Source: Nymphaea colorata
Lineage: Eukaryota; Streptophyta; Magnoliopsida; Nymphaeales; Nymphaeaceae
Length of the DNA: 64,000 bases
Direction: 5' to 3'
Assembly: GCF_008831285.2 (NCBI RefSeq)
Contig: NC_045140.1
Location: forward strand, 15,932,370 to 15,996,369
Below the pieces are notes generated by a model. That model was not told the DNA's origin and did no database searches. It saw nothing but the letters and a program-made list of their open reading frames with translations. This document shows, piece after piece, positions 23,143 to 34,267 of this stretch. The position numbers were made by a program, and so were the translations under genes. Each line of letters opens with the position of its first letter. Position 1 is the first letter of the stretch.

Positions 23143-23310
23143 ATGGAGCCGCCAAGTGTTGCTATCAAGTATTTGTTTGGGAAGATTGAAGAGGTGCTTG
23201 GGCTAGGCTGCCATTGCTTGCCTTGGTTTTTTCCCACTCATCCTGTTGGATTTCTACCATTGAGACATCGGATGTCAAGTTTGAAAACCAATACAAAGTT
23301 TCCTATTTTT
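23143..23310 (+). pseudogene. Hypersensitive-induced response protein (HIR, band 7/SPFH) fragment
   Basis: After an acceptor-like ttttgcag at 23099 the sequence reads P-S-V-A-I-K-Y-L-F-G-K-I-E-E-V-L-G, L-G-C-H-C-L-P-W-F, and then P-L-R. This matches the HIR N-terminus V-A-I-K-E-x-F-G-K-F-x-E-V-L-E-P-G-C-H-C-L-P-W. The next HIR motif (L-D-V-x-x-E-T) is represented by D-V-K-F-E-N in another frame, so there is a frameshift near 23270. HIR proteins are plasma-membrane band-7 scaffolds linked to the hypersensitive response. The remaining exons were not found, so this is one orphan exon. Confidence 0.75.
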
Positions 23311-23329
23311 CTTCATCAGTTTACCTAGT

Positions 23330-24644
23330 CTATATCATCATTTAACAACAATGGTTATAGTGATAAACGTTCTGCCACTACTTTTCTTTTGCATCGATGT
23401 GGTTTATAATGCTTCAATGCTTTTACTTATGAAAAAGTTGGAAAATTTCATGTAAAAATGGACCATTTTCATTGAAGTTTATTGTTGTCGGGAATTTGTT
23501 TGGTGTACTAATAGATGAATAGAAGTGCTTGATGAACTTATTTGTGCATATTTTCTCGTGATTGCTGGTGCATAAAGGGCTTATCAGGCAAAGACCTGAC
23601 AAGTGTCGTGCTTCGATCTTGCTATGTTCCTCGTTTTCTTGAGAATGAGCCGATAACAACCGTGAGACATCATTGATTCCATACACTATGTTTCAATGAG
23701 CAACTCTTTTCATCATAATAATTATCAATGGGCCACTTAGTAACCAGAAACAGAAAGTTTGTAGATCTGAGCAATTAGGACCTTTCTTTGTGTTATAGAA
23801 AGTTTGTGCACAAGATGTGTACATCGGTTCAGATCTAAGTCTTTTGTTTGAGAAGCATTTTGGCATGTGTAATTACTAGTAGGTAGTTAATTTGTATTTC
23901 GTATTGGCTCCAAGTAGGATTTTGGTGGTTAGAATCAGCAATCAAACAAGTGACAATAAATAAGAGAAATAAGTAGCAATAGAGGGACATGGTTGAAATA
24001 AATCAAAGAGAAAAAAGCAGAGTATTTGTCTTTTTCAAGATAACAAAACAAATCAACGTCTCATTTGTTTGTAAAAGATATATTATCGGGAAAAATAGAA
24101 AACCTAAACACATAATTATTTAAACCACATTATCAATAAGAATAAAATGTTCGAGATAGCCTTCATTCTTTTCAACTATTATTCTCAATATTTGGGTGGA
24201 CCAACAGAATATATTTCATCCTAGCGTCCATAGGAGAGCTGAAGCTCCCACAAAAATCCTAGCATGTCATTTCGTACTCGAAACCACAATTGTTGTTAAG
24301 TTTTTGTCTTTCAAAAATTATATCTTTCTTGAAAGTTTTTGCCTCGGTCCTACTTTCTTTTTTTATGAATTTTTGGTTCTTTCAATTATAATATTTAAGT
24401 AGATTAATGAAACAATATGTCATAGTGTCTTATGAATAGACATCAATCCTTATAAACAACAAGAAACTGTTGTAATTGCCAATAGTCTATTAAGTCACAA
24501 GGTATGATATCACTGATATATTTGAAACTAGATTTGTAGACTTAAGATCTATATGACCCATTAATAATAATAATAAAATTCCAATTACAGGATTGGGAAA
24601 CAAATCCAAAACAAAACTAGACCAAGTGGAAAATGTGATGAGCA
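23330..24644. other. AT-rich intergenic DNA
   Basis: No gene recognised. The stretch between the HIR fragment and the MITE is AT-rich with scattered short repeats (for example aataataataataa near 24563). Its last 100 bp might belong to the left flank of the caulimovirid-like sequence, but I see no matching protein there. Confidence 0.35.
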
Positions 24645-24652
24645 GTTAAAAA

Positions 24653-24970
24653 GTAAGTCACCCGGACTCTTCTATTTTGCTGCCTTACCCGAGTCGCATC
24701 GAGTCGGGTGCGCACCAGACATGGGTGTAGCTCCAACTCACGCCCGAGTCCAATTAAAATGCCATATTACTAAATTACTTATTGTTATGACATTTTCCTA
24801 TGCAATACAATTATTCAAGTATGTTATATACATTAATAACTAAATTGTAATAACAATATATACATGCTTATTTTGTTATATATATAATCAACTAAAAAAA
24901 AAAAAACTCTTGCCGTCCCGCTGCACATGAATTTTTTGGAATGTGCCATTCTGGCACCTCGATGACATAG
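24653..24970. mobile_element. hAT-like MITE, second family, copy 1 (318 bp)
   Basis: Flanked by the perfect 8-bp direct repeat gttaaaaa (24645-24652 and 24971-24978). The left end gtaagtcacc and the reverse complement of the right end ctatgtcatc form short imperfect inverted termini. The interior has a GC-rich block (gagtcgcatcgagtcgggtg) and a long AT-rich part with no ORF. A second, inverted copy with its own 8-bp duplication is at 38500-38852, which fixes both boundaries. Confidence 0.87.
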
Positions 24971-24978
24971 GTTAAAAA

Positions 24979-25290
24979 TATGTCTCAGTCGAAGAAGGAG
25001 ATGATGAAAGTTACGCCATCTTCTCTGTGTCAGAGGGAGAGGACACATGTCAGCTGAATACGCTCATGGTCCTGGCACACGAATTCCCTCAAATCAAGAG
25101 GTTGGGAGCAGGAAAGGAAGGATGGAGACCATCCATCATGCTCCCAATGGAACAAATGCTATGCCAGCATAACTGGCAACACTACCAGGACGTCGAGAAC
25201 CCCAAATGTGTGTGCTGTGCACGCCACAACATGAAGAAAACTTGACTCAGCTGCCCAGATTGCAAGGTGGTCGCCTGCGGTTCCTGTCAG
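24979..25290 (+). pseudogene. Endogenous caulimovirid-like (badnavirus-type) polyprotein fragment
   Basis: The frame running through 25207-25287 has seven cysteines, six of them spaced C-x2-C-x11-C-x2-C-x4-C-x2-C. That is the second cysteine motif of badnavirus-type polyproteins, located after the coat-protein zinc finger. An acidic stretch upstream (about 24981-25040, rich in Asp, Glu and Ser) and a Trp/Tyr pair before the motif fit that position. An in-frame TGA (25243-25245) lies inside the motif, so the piece is inactive. No reverse transcriptase, RNase H or movement protein was found near it. Evidence is motif-based only; chance or a cellular zinc-binding peptide remains possible. Confidence 0.5.
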
Positions 25291-25541
25291 GAATAGCTCG
25301 ATATGAATGGAAGACACTGTACGTGTGTATGCATGTCCCAAATTTTTTTTGACTCCGAGTCTTTCTAACCCTCAAATTCTATGGAATTTGATTCTCATAA
25401 AGTCAAACACATATAAATTCAGAACATCAAATTTATGTGCCTTAAGAAAATCATGGAACTTGCACTTATAAAGTAAGTTTTATAATGTTTTAATAGCTAA
25501 TGGTATAAACTTTCTTGGTTTTAATATCTACTATCAACAAA
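25291..25541. other. Spacer between viral-like fragment and duplication copy B
   Basis: AT-rich sequence with nothing recognised. It ends where copy B of the large duplication begins (tgtcgcaggc at 25542). Confidence 0.4.
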
Positions 25542-25867
25542 TGTCGCAGGCTGCAAACGTCCGCCCAAGAAAAGACACAAGTTTTGTTTATTATTTAAAT
25601 GCTGTTAAGAACATGCCATCCGATTTAACAGTATCAGAAGGCTGGTTTATCGTTGAACCACCGAAGTAGCGACCAGCGAAACTACCAATACATATATTAC
25701 GTAAGTGACCAGCCATCGTTATTCTCATTCTTTTTCTCCGAAGATATCGTGATTCTCATTATTTTTCTCCCAAGATTTACGTACGACGATCGGACATCGT
25801 TTTATTTTATTGATGTTTTTCTTTAATCGCATCGGCTCCTAATGCTTCCGAACTGTGTGTTTTGCAG

Positions 25868-26320
25868 GTTTCCTCCTTTTCCATCGCTTATCCTTCCTTC
25901 CCGTGTTCGCTCTATGGGTTCCCTCGTTTACAGGAGCGCGGAAGTTCAATTTCTTGAGGAGATTCAAAAACCTAGGGTAGCAGAGGGCCCATCATGTCGC
26001 CTGGGGTTCTGATCTCCAGAGGACGTCAAGATCGAGAGTGTTCCACGGCAAGAATTAGGTCGGCATTGAGACACCATGAGATCAACGCCTCTGCTTCATG
26101 AGATGTCAGTCCTTCAATTAGGAAAGATGTCTAAGCATTCGTTTTGGACGGAACGGGGTGGCCAGGTGATTTGATGTTTGTTGCTTGTGATTTGCGTCTA
26201 TTTTACAATGTGACGTTGTCTTCTGATGTTGTTATGGTTGTGATACAGGTTAAAGTACACATTACCCGGAAGGACATGACCTACGAAGTGAGCTAGCACC
26301 TTGATTCGTTCCTAAATTGG
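25868..26320 (+). pseudogene. Unidentified exon pair in duplication copy B
   Basis: Same two blocks as in copy A (25868-26165 and 26249-26320), with the same splice signals and the same internal stops. Identity of the stops in both copies shows that the decay, if this was coding, came before the duplication, or that the two copies are one locus represented twice. Confidence 0.3.
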
Positions 26321-28018
26321 GTAAGACATAGTTGATCGTCCAATAATTGATGTTGTTTGACATAGCTGCTTTATCCCCAAAAAAAATTCAGTGTCTTTGT
26401 GATTGACTCGATCAATGTTGTGCTGAGATGCTTGGAACATGATCATGTATCTTGATAATTTGCATCTGTTGAGAAGAAGGTAATGCCCTTAGGTTAAAAA
26501 ACCAATGGTAACATACAACAGTTGTTATGGAAATAGCTTATAGAAGTACTGCAATTCCATGTTCCTTAGGTTGAAAATCCAATGGTAAAACATATTAAAG
26601 GTGTTATCAGATTCCTCCCCGTGGTCCCAGAGCATCAAAGTTTGCTTCCTGATATTCTTAAATGTGGTTGCGGTACTTCAATTTTATTTTGCCTTGAGTT
26701 ATGCAGTACTTGGTGTCATTTGTAGCATTTGGTTGCAATCAGCTAGTTGCTGTTGTTTGCAATGACCTCTCTTGTTATGGATGAGTTAAAAATGAGTCTC
26801 ATTGTCATTGTGAAGGATACTTCTGCACATATTAAGGGTAATCACTTCCTGTGTTGTTGATGCTTTATTTTCTTCTTTGTCATGCCTACTTTGTTTATCA
26901 GTGGGCCCGATTCAATGCAGATGCCATTTGAGAGGGAAAACTCATATTTCTTTGCATTGAACTTGTTCAACTTGAAAAGGGCTCCTTTCTCATTTCTTGT
27001 ACATTCACAATCCAATGCCTCTATCAAAGAATCTTGGATAAGACAAGTCTGTTGTCTTGCTCTCTTATGATTAATGCATTTGCAGATATAGGTAATGTCA
27101 ATCTTTGTGAAGTTAAAAGAGTCACAGTGCACTATGCATGTGATATCACAACTAAGTTTTTGTTTTCTGGACCTTGTTACCCATTGTAAAATATTTAAGG
27201 AAAAACTGAACGAATTAAACTTGTTCTCATGCCACAATGGTTTGGAATTAAATTTTATGAGAATGCAAAGCACTAGACATTTTTTTGTTTATTCATGGGT
27301 TCTCGGTTTGGTAGTTCATGAAAACAAAGCTTTATTGTCAGATTCTGATTCCTTGATTGCAGAAGAACTTCTTTTGTTTCCGATAATGTTGACATGCTAT
27401 TTTTCACAGTTAATCCTGTAGACATGTTGGCTTCTGTGAGCCTCCTGGGATTTGCCCAAGTTCTGTGGTGTTTATTTATTTTTATCTAGGAGACTACGAT
27501 GGCTTGCTTTGGTTTCGGTGCATTTCATGAAATAGGTTCATATGGCCCTGGAGTGTTAGTGATTGACAACCTTAGCAAGGCAAAATCTTGAAGAACATAG
27601 TTCTGTTGATAATGCTTCATATATCTCTTGAAAACTTTGGCATTTAAAAACTTTTAGAAAGTGTAGGTGAGCAGTAATAAATGATAAAAACTATATGTAG
27701 CTTAATAACAAAGGCTTTCACAATTAGCGTAATCAAATAAATGCATAAAAACATAGATGATGGAACAAAAAGCATATCTAGAATGTAGAAAGAACTAAAT
27801 AAACAAAGAGTACTTGAGAGTATCAATGATGTTCCTGTGGGAAAATTGATAGGAATAAAATACCGTGTAGTTTACCTGAATGAGAAAGTCAAAGCGGAAG
27901 GGAACCATGGAACTGATTTGGGACCAGGATCTGTTTTCTATATAATTGCATTTACTACCAAGTTTTATGAAAAAGTTTGAATTTTAAAGATGATTCTTAA
28001 CTGCAGCATGATTTTGAT

Positions 28019-28278
28019 TAGGCTTGGGCATCCGGCCGGCCTGACACCCGAAAATCTACTACGGGCCCGGTCCGATACCCGACATCCGAGCTCGGGCCCG
28101 GCGCGGTTAAAATAAAAATATTTTTTAATGTGCAATATTTTTTTAAATATAAAAAAATATTTTAAATAATATATATTATTAAATAAAAATAATACAAAAA
28201 AATAAATTGGGCTGAATCAGGCCCCACCGGGCCGACCCGGGCTGAACTTTTCGGGCCTGGGCTCGATGCCCAGGCTTA
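28019..28278. mobile_element. hAT-like MITE, copy B (260 bp)
   Basis: Same element as at 19247 with the same flanking attttgat duplication (28011-28018 and 28279-28286) and termini taggcttgggcatc/taagcctgggcatc. The shared target duplication means the insertion preceded the duplication of the segment. The few differences include gcgcggtt for gcccggtt and one extra A. Confidence 0.88.
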
Positions 28279-28295
28279 ATTTTGATCCTATGAGT

Positions 28296-28348
<53 letters not shown>

Positions 28349-30220
28349 GTTATGTTTTTGCATAACCTATTTGCTGAGCTGATTATTTTTGGGCCCAACA
28401 CTTTGTAAAAGTTGGTAGGAAGCATTCTTGATCTCCTCTAAGGGAGATGTGTATCTTCCTACATGAAGGACATGAACCCCTTCAACTATTTCAACCTGGC
28501 GTTGTCCAATAAGGAGAGCTGGAGAGGACATGTTTTCCCTATTGTTAGGAGACAAACAAAGAACGAGATTATACAATTTTCATGTACCACTGATCCAGAG
28601 AACAATCATCTTAGCTTATGTTCAGATTTGAATATTTTCAGTAAGAGCTCTGAACTTTTGTCTATCCTTTGATCAATGGACATTTTTTGTCTAACCTCTG
28701 TCAAAATTTTAATAAATTTTCAGTTGTGTTATCAACAGGCACCGTGTAGTTCAATATCTAATTCATCTAACTGGTATCTCTGCACAGCAAATTGCCATTC
28801 TCATATTGGCAAGCGAAATCCATCTTTGCCTAAAGTTTTCCATGTTAGCCTTTAGAAATGACAATTATAGATGCTTTTCTTAGATGAAATGATATAAGCA
28901 CCACTGGCACATTTTTCAAATGACAGAAACCCATTTAGGCAGGGATGAAAGCCTTGTCTTCTGCCTTTGCCAATATTTACCTTCTACCTGGATATATCCT
29001 TGCTGGTGTCTGTTATTTAAATCCACAAAATTGCTTTTCTTATTCAGCTAGAAGAAAATATGTCTATGCTTATGCATATGGTCATTGGTGTTTGATAGTT
29101 GTGGAAGGCATCTCTTATTTTTTAAAGAAACCACTCATTCGGCTGATTTGACTTCAGGGATCATGGGCTGTTCATCAGCAGCATTTAAGGGTGAGGTCAG
29201 CCTTTCTTCTCCTTTTAGCTGGTTTGAGGAAGGGAAGTGATGCTGTATTGATGATAAACTCTTAAAGAAGCTGATCAGCTAATATTAGAAACATGTCATT
29301 GAGGTGCTGTCCAGTGGGTCTTGGACCAGGTGGTGAGGAAGGAACCAATTGAAGCGAGAAGCTCATTTAAGGCAAGACACTTTCTTTTGTTTTGTGTTCT
29401 TTCATCCAATTCTAGGATAACTATAGAGTGAAGTAAGACAATGTGTGGTCTGTGTCTGGATGCATGAAGGATATTTGACCTGTTGTAGGTGCTTGAAGAA
29501 CCCCAACTTGGTGTTGAGGAAGTTCATGGGCAGAAACATGATTCATAGACAAAAGCAGACCAGGTTTGAAACTTGTCTAGCTAGGTATGGTGGTGATTTT
29601 TCTCGTACTTGTTCATGTAGCTGCATTTATAGTGAGGTACCTTGCTGCATGAGTTTGCATAAAAATTTGTTTTGAGTTGGGATACTTTAAGAGAGAGAGA
29701 GAGAGATAAGATTGGTGAATCTTGTACTTGAGCTGTCGAGGATGGGATTCAAGTGGTCTCATTTTTTGTTGTGAAGAAGTTGCTGTCCGGTCTGCTTTAC
29801 CAATCTCTCTTTCATAGTTGTTGTCTAATGCGTGTGGCAGGCTTGTAAAGTTGTGGAGGGCTAAAGGTGTTCCAAAAACTGAATGAGAAGCAAACTACAG
29901 CACTTCCCGTGGTGACATGTCAGAGGCCAAAGATGGTAGGGGATTCAATATTTTGCGGGTATTTGATTTTCGAAAGCATTTGTTTTGGTTCTTATCCTTA
30001 TTTATTGATGGATCAAATCCAATGTTTTTGCTAGTCTTTAGAAAACAATCGCTGCATTTAATTGAGTTCTAGTCATTTGATCTTCTTGTGTAACTGAGTA
30101 GTTTCATGTTTTATTTGCCTGTGCACAGGCTGTCTATCAAAATGCATGACAGATTAGTTTATTATGTGTTATGCTTTGAGTGGGAAGGCTTGGGATCTTA
30201 TGCATCAGCACTGGGTATCG

Positions 30221-31276
30221 TTCTTAAGATATCTTGTGATCGACTTTTTAAACCCTTATTTGGCTGAAGCTGCAAGGTTCGTGGTCACTTAATTAGTTGT
30301 GCTGAAATTGCAAAGTTGTTATTCATTTCATTAGTTGTTTTGCTGAAGCGTCGATTCTGTTAGTTTTTCTTAGGCTTAGGCAATTTGATTACTTTTTCTC
30401 TGGTTTTGAGATCAGACCTAGTGTTAGTTAATTATTTTGTTAGTTCGAAATTCTGTATGTGAAGGTTTTATGATTATTTCAAAATTCATGCAATCATTTC
30501 TATCTATTTTCATGTGTTCTTAAATAAGGCAATTTGATTACTTTTTCTCTGCTTTTTAGATCAAAATAGTGTTGAAGTTAATTATTTTTTTAGTTCCAAA
30601 ATTATGTTTATGAACATTTGATGATTGTTTCAAAACTCGTGCAAGCATTTCTCATCTATTATTATATTCTCATAAACGTATATTCAAAAATTTGTTTTCA
30701 TGATCATCCAAAACTTTTATTTCCAAAAAAAAAAAAATTTGAACTTGAATAAAAAATTTGCACATTCCTTCAAGATTCTGTCATTGTTTTCAAATCTCTT
30801 GTAGAATTTTTGCACTATTCTGTAATATATTTTGAAAGCCTTTTAAAAGAAACATCAACGAGTTTTTCAAAATTGATTTTTAAATTACTTTACAAAATAA
30901 GTTGACATTTACTGAGTAATTTTAAATTATTAGATAGTTCACAATTGTGAACTCATTTTTTGAGGAACATTGTCAAATATTTTTAAATTTTTCAGAAAAC
31001 CAATTACTTTTGTGGTTTAAATTGCTACGCCTTTTGCTAAATTTGCAGTTATTATCATTTTTGCAACCATTGTTTCGTAGTCAGGATTCTTTATGAAGCT
31101 TATATACAGATAATATAATGAAATTTCATAAACTTTTAAACATCTTTATAAATGATTTTAAATTTGTTTACAAAATTTGCTGACGTCTACTCTATGATTT
31201 TATATTGTCCTCTGATTTTTAATCGTGAGATTTTCCTGGAGTTTTACCGTGAACGATCCATTGTTACAAATATCAT
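30221..31276. other. 1056-bp segment present only in duplication copy B
   Basis: Copy A reads tatcg followed directly by a T-rich run. Copy B has tatcg at 30216-30220, then 1056 extra bases, then tatcg again at 31277-31281. This fits a 5-bp target duplication, or an exact deletion between direct repeats in copy A. The segment is AT-rich, without ORF, and lacks the TG...CA ends of an LTR. Inside it a unit of about 158 bp beginning aggcaatttgattacttttt occurs twice in tandem (from 30378 and 30537). Confidence 0.7.
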
Positions 31277-31526
31277 TATCGAGTTTTTTTTCTTTTCAAT
31301 GCTGATTTTTTTTTTTCTTTTTTAAACAAGAACTGTAACATTCACTATAGTCTTTCTCATATAAGTCATGTTGCTCTTATTGTTGTCCTATTTCCGTCTT
31401 TGCCTAAGAGTCTAATAGTCTATGGTAACTGCTGTTATCATCACACTGATGATTTTAAAGTCTCTCTCTTCTTATGCAAATGTTTTTTTATGTGCAGTTA
31501 ATCCGATCCAATTGTTTCTTGAGTAG

Positions 31527-31608
31527 ATCCAAATTGAAAAACCCATAGAAGTATTTGGTGGACTATTGAAGTACAGTGACAACGAATCCATATTTCCTAA
31601 AAAGCTTG
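31527..31608 (+). pseudogene. MOB1 remnant, copy B
   Basis: Same MOB1 exon as in copy A (I-Q-I-E-K-P-I-E-V-F, then D-N-E-S-I-F-P-K-K-L before donor gtaaga). The 21 bp encoding the A-P-K-D-V-E-Y part are lost between gtatttg repeats. This deletion is private to copy B, so the two copies have diverged here. Confidence 0.65.
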
Positions 31609-32283
31609 GTAAGATTCTTTCCTTGTTAGATATAGGATTTCTTCCTTACTTTGTAACATAGTTAGAAATAACGTTTTGAAGCTTTGAACTGCATGGTTTT
31701 TCTTGGATATTATACGGCGAGGTTGAAAAATAACAAAGAGAAAAATATGGAAAAAATACAGAATGTTTAGGTTCAGTACCACAGACATCCAAGACCTTAG
31801 GTATCAAACTGAGGTACATTCCTCAAAACATATCGCACCATTTTTGTGCAATCGTATTATCACAATCGCTTTGCATTTGTCAGTACTGAATTAATCGTAA
31901 TTTCAATCGCAAAGGAAATTCAAGAATTGAAATAGGAAAAAACGTGGACTGCAACTTTTGATCAATAAATCAAATTAGAATGAGAAACTATTTAATATCA
32001 GGGAGTCCGACTATGAATAGAGAGTGCAAGTTCCTTGAGTGCGGAATTCAAAATAGTAAGTCTATTTTCAGTATAGTTTATTAAACATATCAATATGTTT
32101 AAAGCATGAACCTCCTCTAAACAAAAAAAGAAAAAAAAGGTGACTATATGAAACAAGAAAATCGAATGAGATATAAGCGTTAATCACAAAACAGAGGGAG
32201 AAAGAGAGGATCAGGCGTGGGGCGTGTGCTTCAACAAAACTGGCCTATTTTTTTTGTCGGTGACGTCTGGTTATATTAAGGTA

Positions 32284-32450
32284 TACCGGTGCAGGAAACC
32301 ACCGTTGTAGGTCTATAGCGGTGATGGCCTACATCGGCGATGAGAAACACCGGTATAAGTATTATATAGCGGCGCAGTGCGCCACCGCTATAAGTGGGTA
32401 CAGCGACGAAATAAACCACCGGTATAGACGTATAACGGTGGTTTTCCCAA
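32284..32450. mobile_element. CACTA-like subterminal fold-back repeats, copy B
   Basis: Counterpart of 22470-22645, with the same alternating accggtata / tatagcggtg words but many substitutions (for example caccgttgtaggtctatagc). It is more diverged from copy A than the MITE region is. Confidence 0.5.
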
Positions 32451-32935
32451 ACATGTCGTCCATCCTGCTCATGCTTGTGGGCGCGTTTGTGTTGCTTCCA
32501 GCGCCGACAAAACCTGCATTTTCACTCAAAAGATGCGTCAAGGGTTCAAAACCAATAATGTTTTTGAGTAAGTAAGTAGAGCAACAACAATTGAGATTAC
32601 TTCTAGCTTGAGATCATTTGCATCCAACTTTTTTGTAAGGTTCGGTCAAATATCGGATCTAAATTGGATTTATTAACATCCCTACTTAGGACAGGGTGTT
32701 GTACTAGCCAGTAAGTAACTCCTTCAAGTTGAAACAAACTTGGGGTTGATAAAAATTGAAATTTCTTTCTATTTCGTTTGGGTTGTATTTCGTGGCAAGT
32801 TGAAACGACTCCTTTCTTTTCATTGATCATGCAAATAAAAGTTCACCCGGTAATATTTTTGAAGGTGCGCTGCTAAACCAAGAAATGGAAAGAGTTTCTT
32901 GATATTCCCACGCAGCATCAAAGATATTTCTCATG

Positions 32936-32948
32936 GAAAGAGAGAGAG

Positions 32949-32985
<37 letters not shown>
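32936..32985. repeat. (GA)n microsatellite
   Basis: Long GA run preceded by gcatcaaagatatttctca. A similar lead-in (acatcagacatttctctca) precedes the GA run at 38038, so the two may be copies of one small repeat carrying its own microsatellite. Confidence 0.85.
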
Positions 32986-32988
<3 letters not shown>

Positions 32989-33499
32989 AAGCCTTCCGCC
33001 CTGGCAGCTAGAGCATCTGTATTCCTCTGTTTCTTTGGAAGCCTTGCCTCTGTTACCTGCTCGGTTTCTTCCCTACTGCAACTATTTTAATCAAGCTCTC
33101 TCTCGCTGCACGCGTATACGCCATTCAACGGCTCTTGAAAAGTCAGAGTAGCTACTAGATTTCAAGAAGGAAAATGTTTTTTGCTTGATATTATTATATT
33201 TTTTACACAATTGAAAAGACTAACACAAATAAGGAAGAATGGCGATAATATGATTATGCACCTATGCCAATAATAAAAATTGAGCTGACAACTTTTACGT
33301 GGTTAGTTGGACTTGAACGAGAGGCATTCTGATTTTTTTTTTCTCAGATTGGAGTCTCCAGTTTAGAAATATTAAATTTGGAACAACAATTTTGCACCAG
33401 GATATATTATTGAGAACGTAACAGTAGTTAGATTGTTGACTGTTGTGGAGTAGTTCTCTGTTATTTGGTCAACGTGATTCCTTGACCGATGTTTTTGTG

Positions 33500-33700
33500 C
33501 TAATATGTGGCAGTACTTTTGGTAGTTAGATTTTCTTCTATATGATGAGATCTATACTTTGCAACATGTGCTTTTTCTCTAGTGACCATTTTCTTACATG
33601 GAAAGATTTCTTCATCTGCAGCAGATTGTGTTGGATATATAATTGGCTCCACGACAACCAGAATGTCCTCGACTACCTCTTCTATGAACAACTAGAACTC
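33500..33700 (-). pseudogene. Possible copia gag zinc-knuckle fragment
   Basis: The - strand gives a Gly/Arg-rich frame (R-G-S-R-G-H-S-G-C-R-G-A-N-Y) and, in another frame, C-K-K-M-V then H-V-A-K-Y-R-S and I-E-E-N. This arrangement resembles the end of Ty1/copia gag (RG-rich stretch, zinc knuckle, acidic tail), but key Cys residues are missing. Weak call. Confidence 0.25.
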
Positions 33701-33710
33701 TATCATTCAC

Positions 33711-34267
33711 TATAGTCATGTTTGTCCTTTTCATGTAAGTCATATTGTTCTTATTGTTGTCATTATTTCTATCTTTGCCTAAGAGGCTCATCGTCTATGC
33801 TTACTGCTGTTATCATCACACTGGTGATTTTAAAATCTTTGTCTTCTCAAGCAAATGTTTTTTTATGTGCAGTTAGTCTGAACCAACTGTTTCTTGAGTA
33901 CAGGTGAGCTGATGAAATCCAAACTTAAAAGGCCATAGAGGTATCTACACCAAAATATGTGGAGCATCTGATGGACTGATTGAAGTACAGTGACGGCGAA
34001 TCCATATTTCCTAAAAAGCTTCGTAATACTCTTTCGTTGTTAGATATAGGATTTCTTCCTTACTTTGTAGCTGCTACAGCTCATGAAACATTTTTTGCAG
34101 GCAGGGGCACCATTCCATCCTAATTTTAAGGATGTAGTCAAGACTAGTTTCAAGTGCTTATTCTGTGTCGATGCACATATCGACCATTCTCACTTTTAGA
34201 AGTTTGAAGCCTTAGAGAAGAAGCTCACTTAAATATTTGATTTAAGCATTTCATTCTGTTTAGATGT
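33711..34267 (+). pseudogene. MOB1 remnant, third and longest copy
   Basis: Sequence 33711-34022 is a more diverged relative of the end of duplication copies A and B, with the MOB1 exon at 33917-34022 (V-S-T-P-K-Y-V-E-H-L-M-D and D-G-E-S-I-F-P-K-K-L). A further exon at 34101-34267 (acceptor ttttgcag, donor gtaagt) reads G-A-P-F-H-P-N-F-K-D-V-V-K-T, A-H-I-D-H-S-H-F, a stop, and in a shifted frame E-E-A-H-L-N and F-K-H-F-I-L-F. This is the next part of MOB1 in the right order, including the H-x-x-H zinc-ligand region. Stops and frameshifts make it inactive. The last exon was not found. Confidence 0.8.

Larger units (their letters stand above)
25542..32757 (+). repeat. Large direct duplication, copy B
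   Basis: Colinear with copy A (16795-22941). It is longer mainly because of a 1056-bp insertion at 30221-31276. The left boundary here is a real sequence junction, unlike in copy A where it is the N gap. Near 31560, 21 bp present in copy A are missing between two gtatttg repeats. Copy B looks better polished in the nearly identical part, because homopolymers are longer and fewer bases are dropped. Confidence 0.93.

Noticed and set aside
30221..31276. Calling the 1056-bp insertion a solo LTR
   Set aside because: The 5-bp flanking repeat fits, but the ends are not TG...CA and no polyadenylation-type LTR features are visible.
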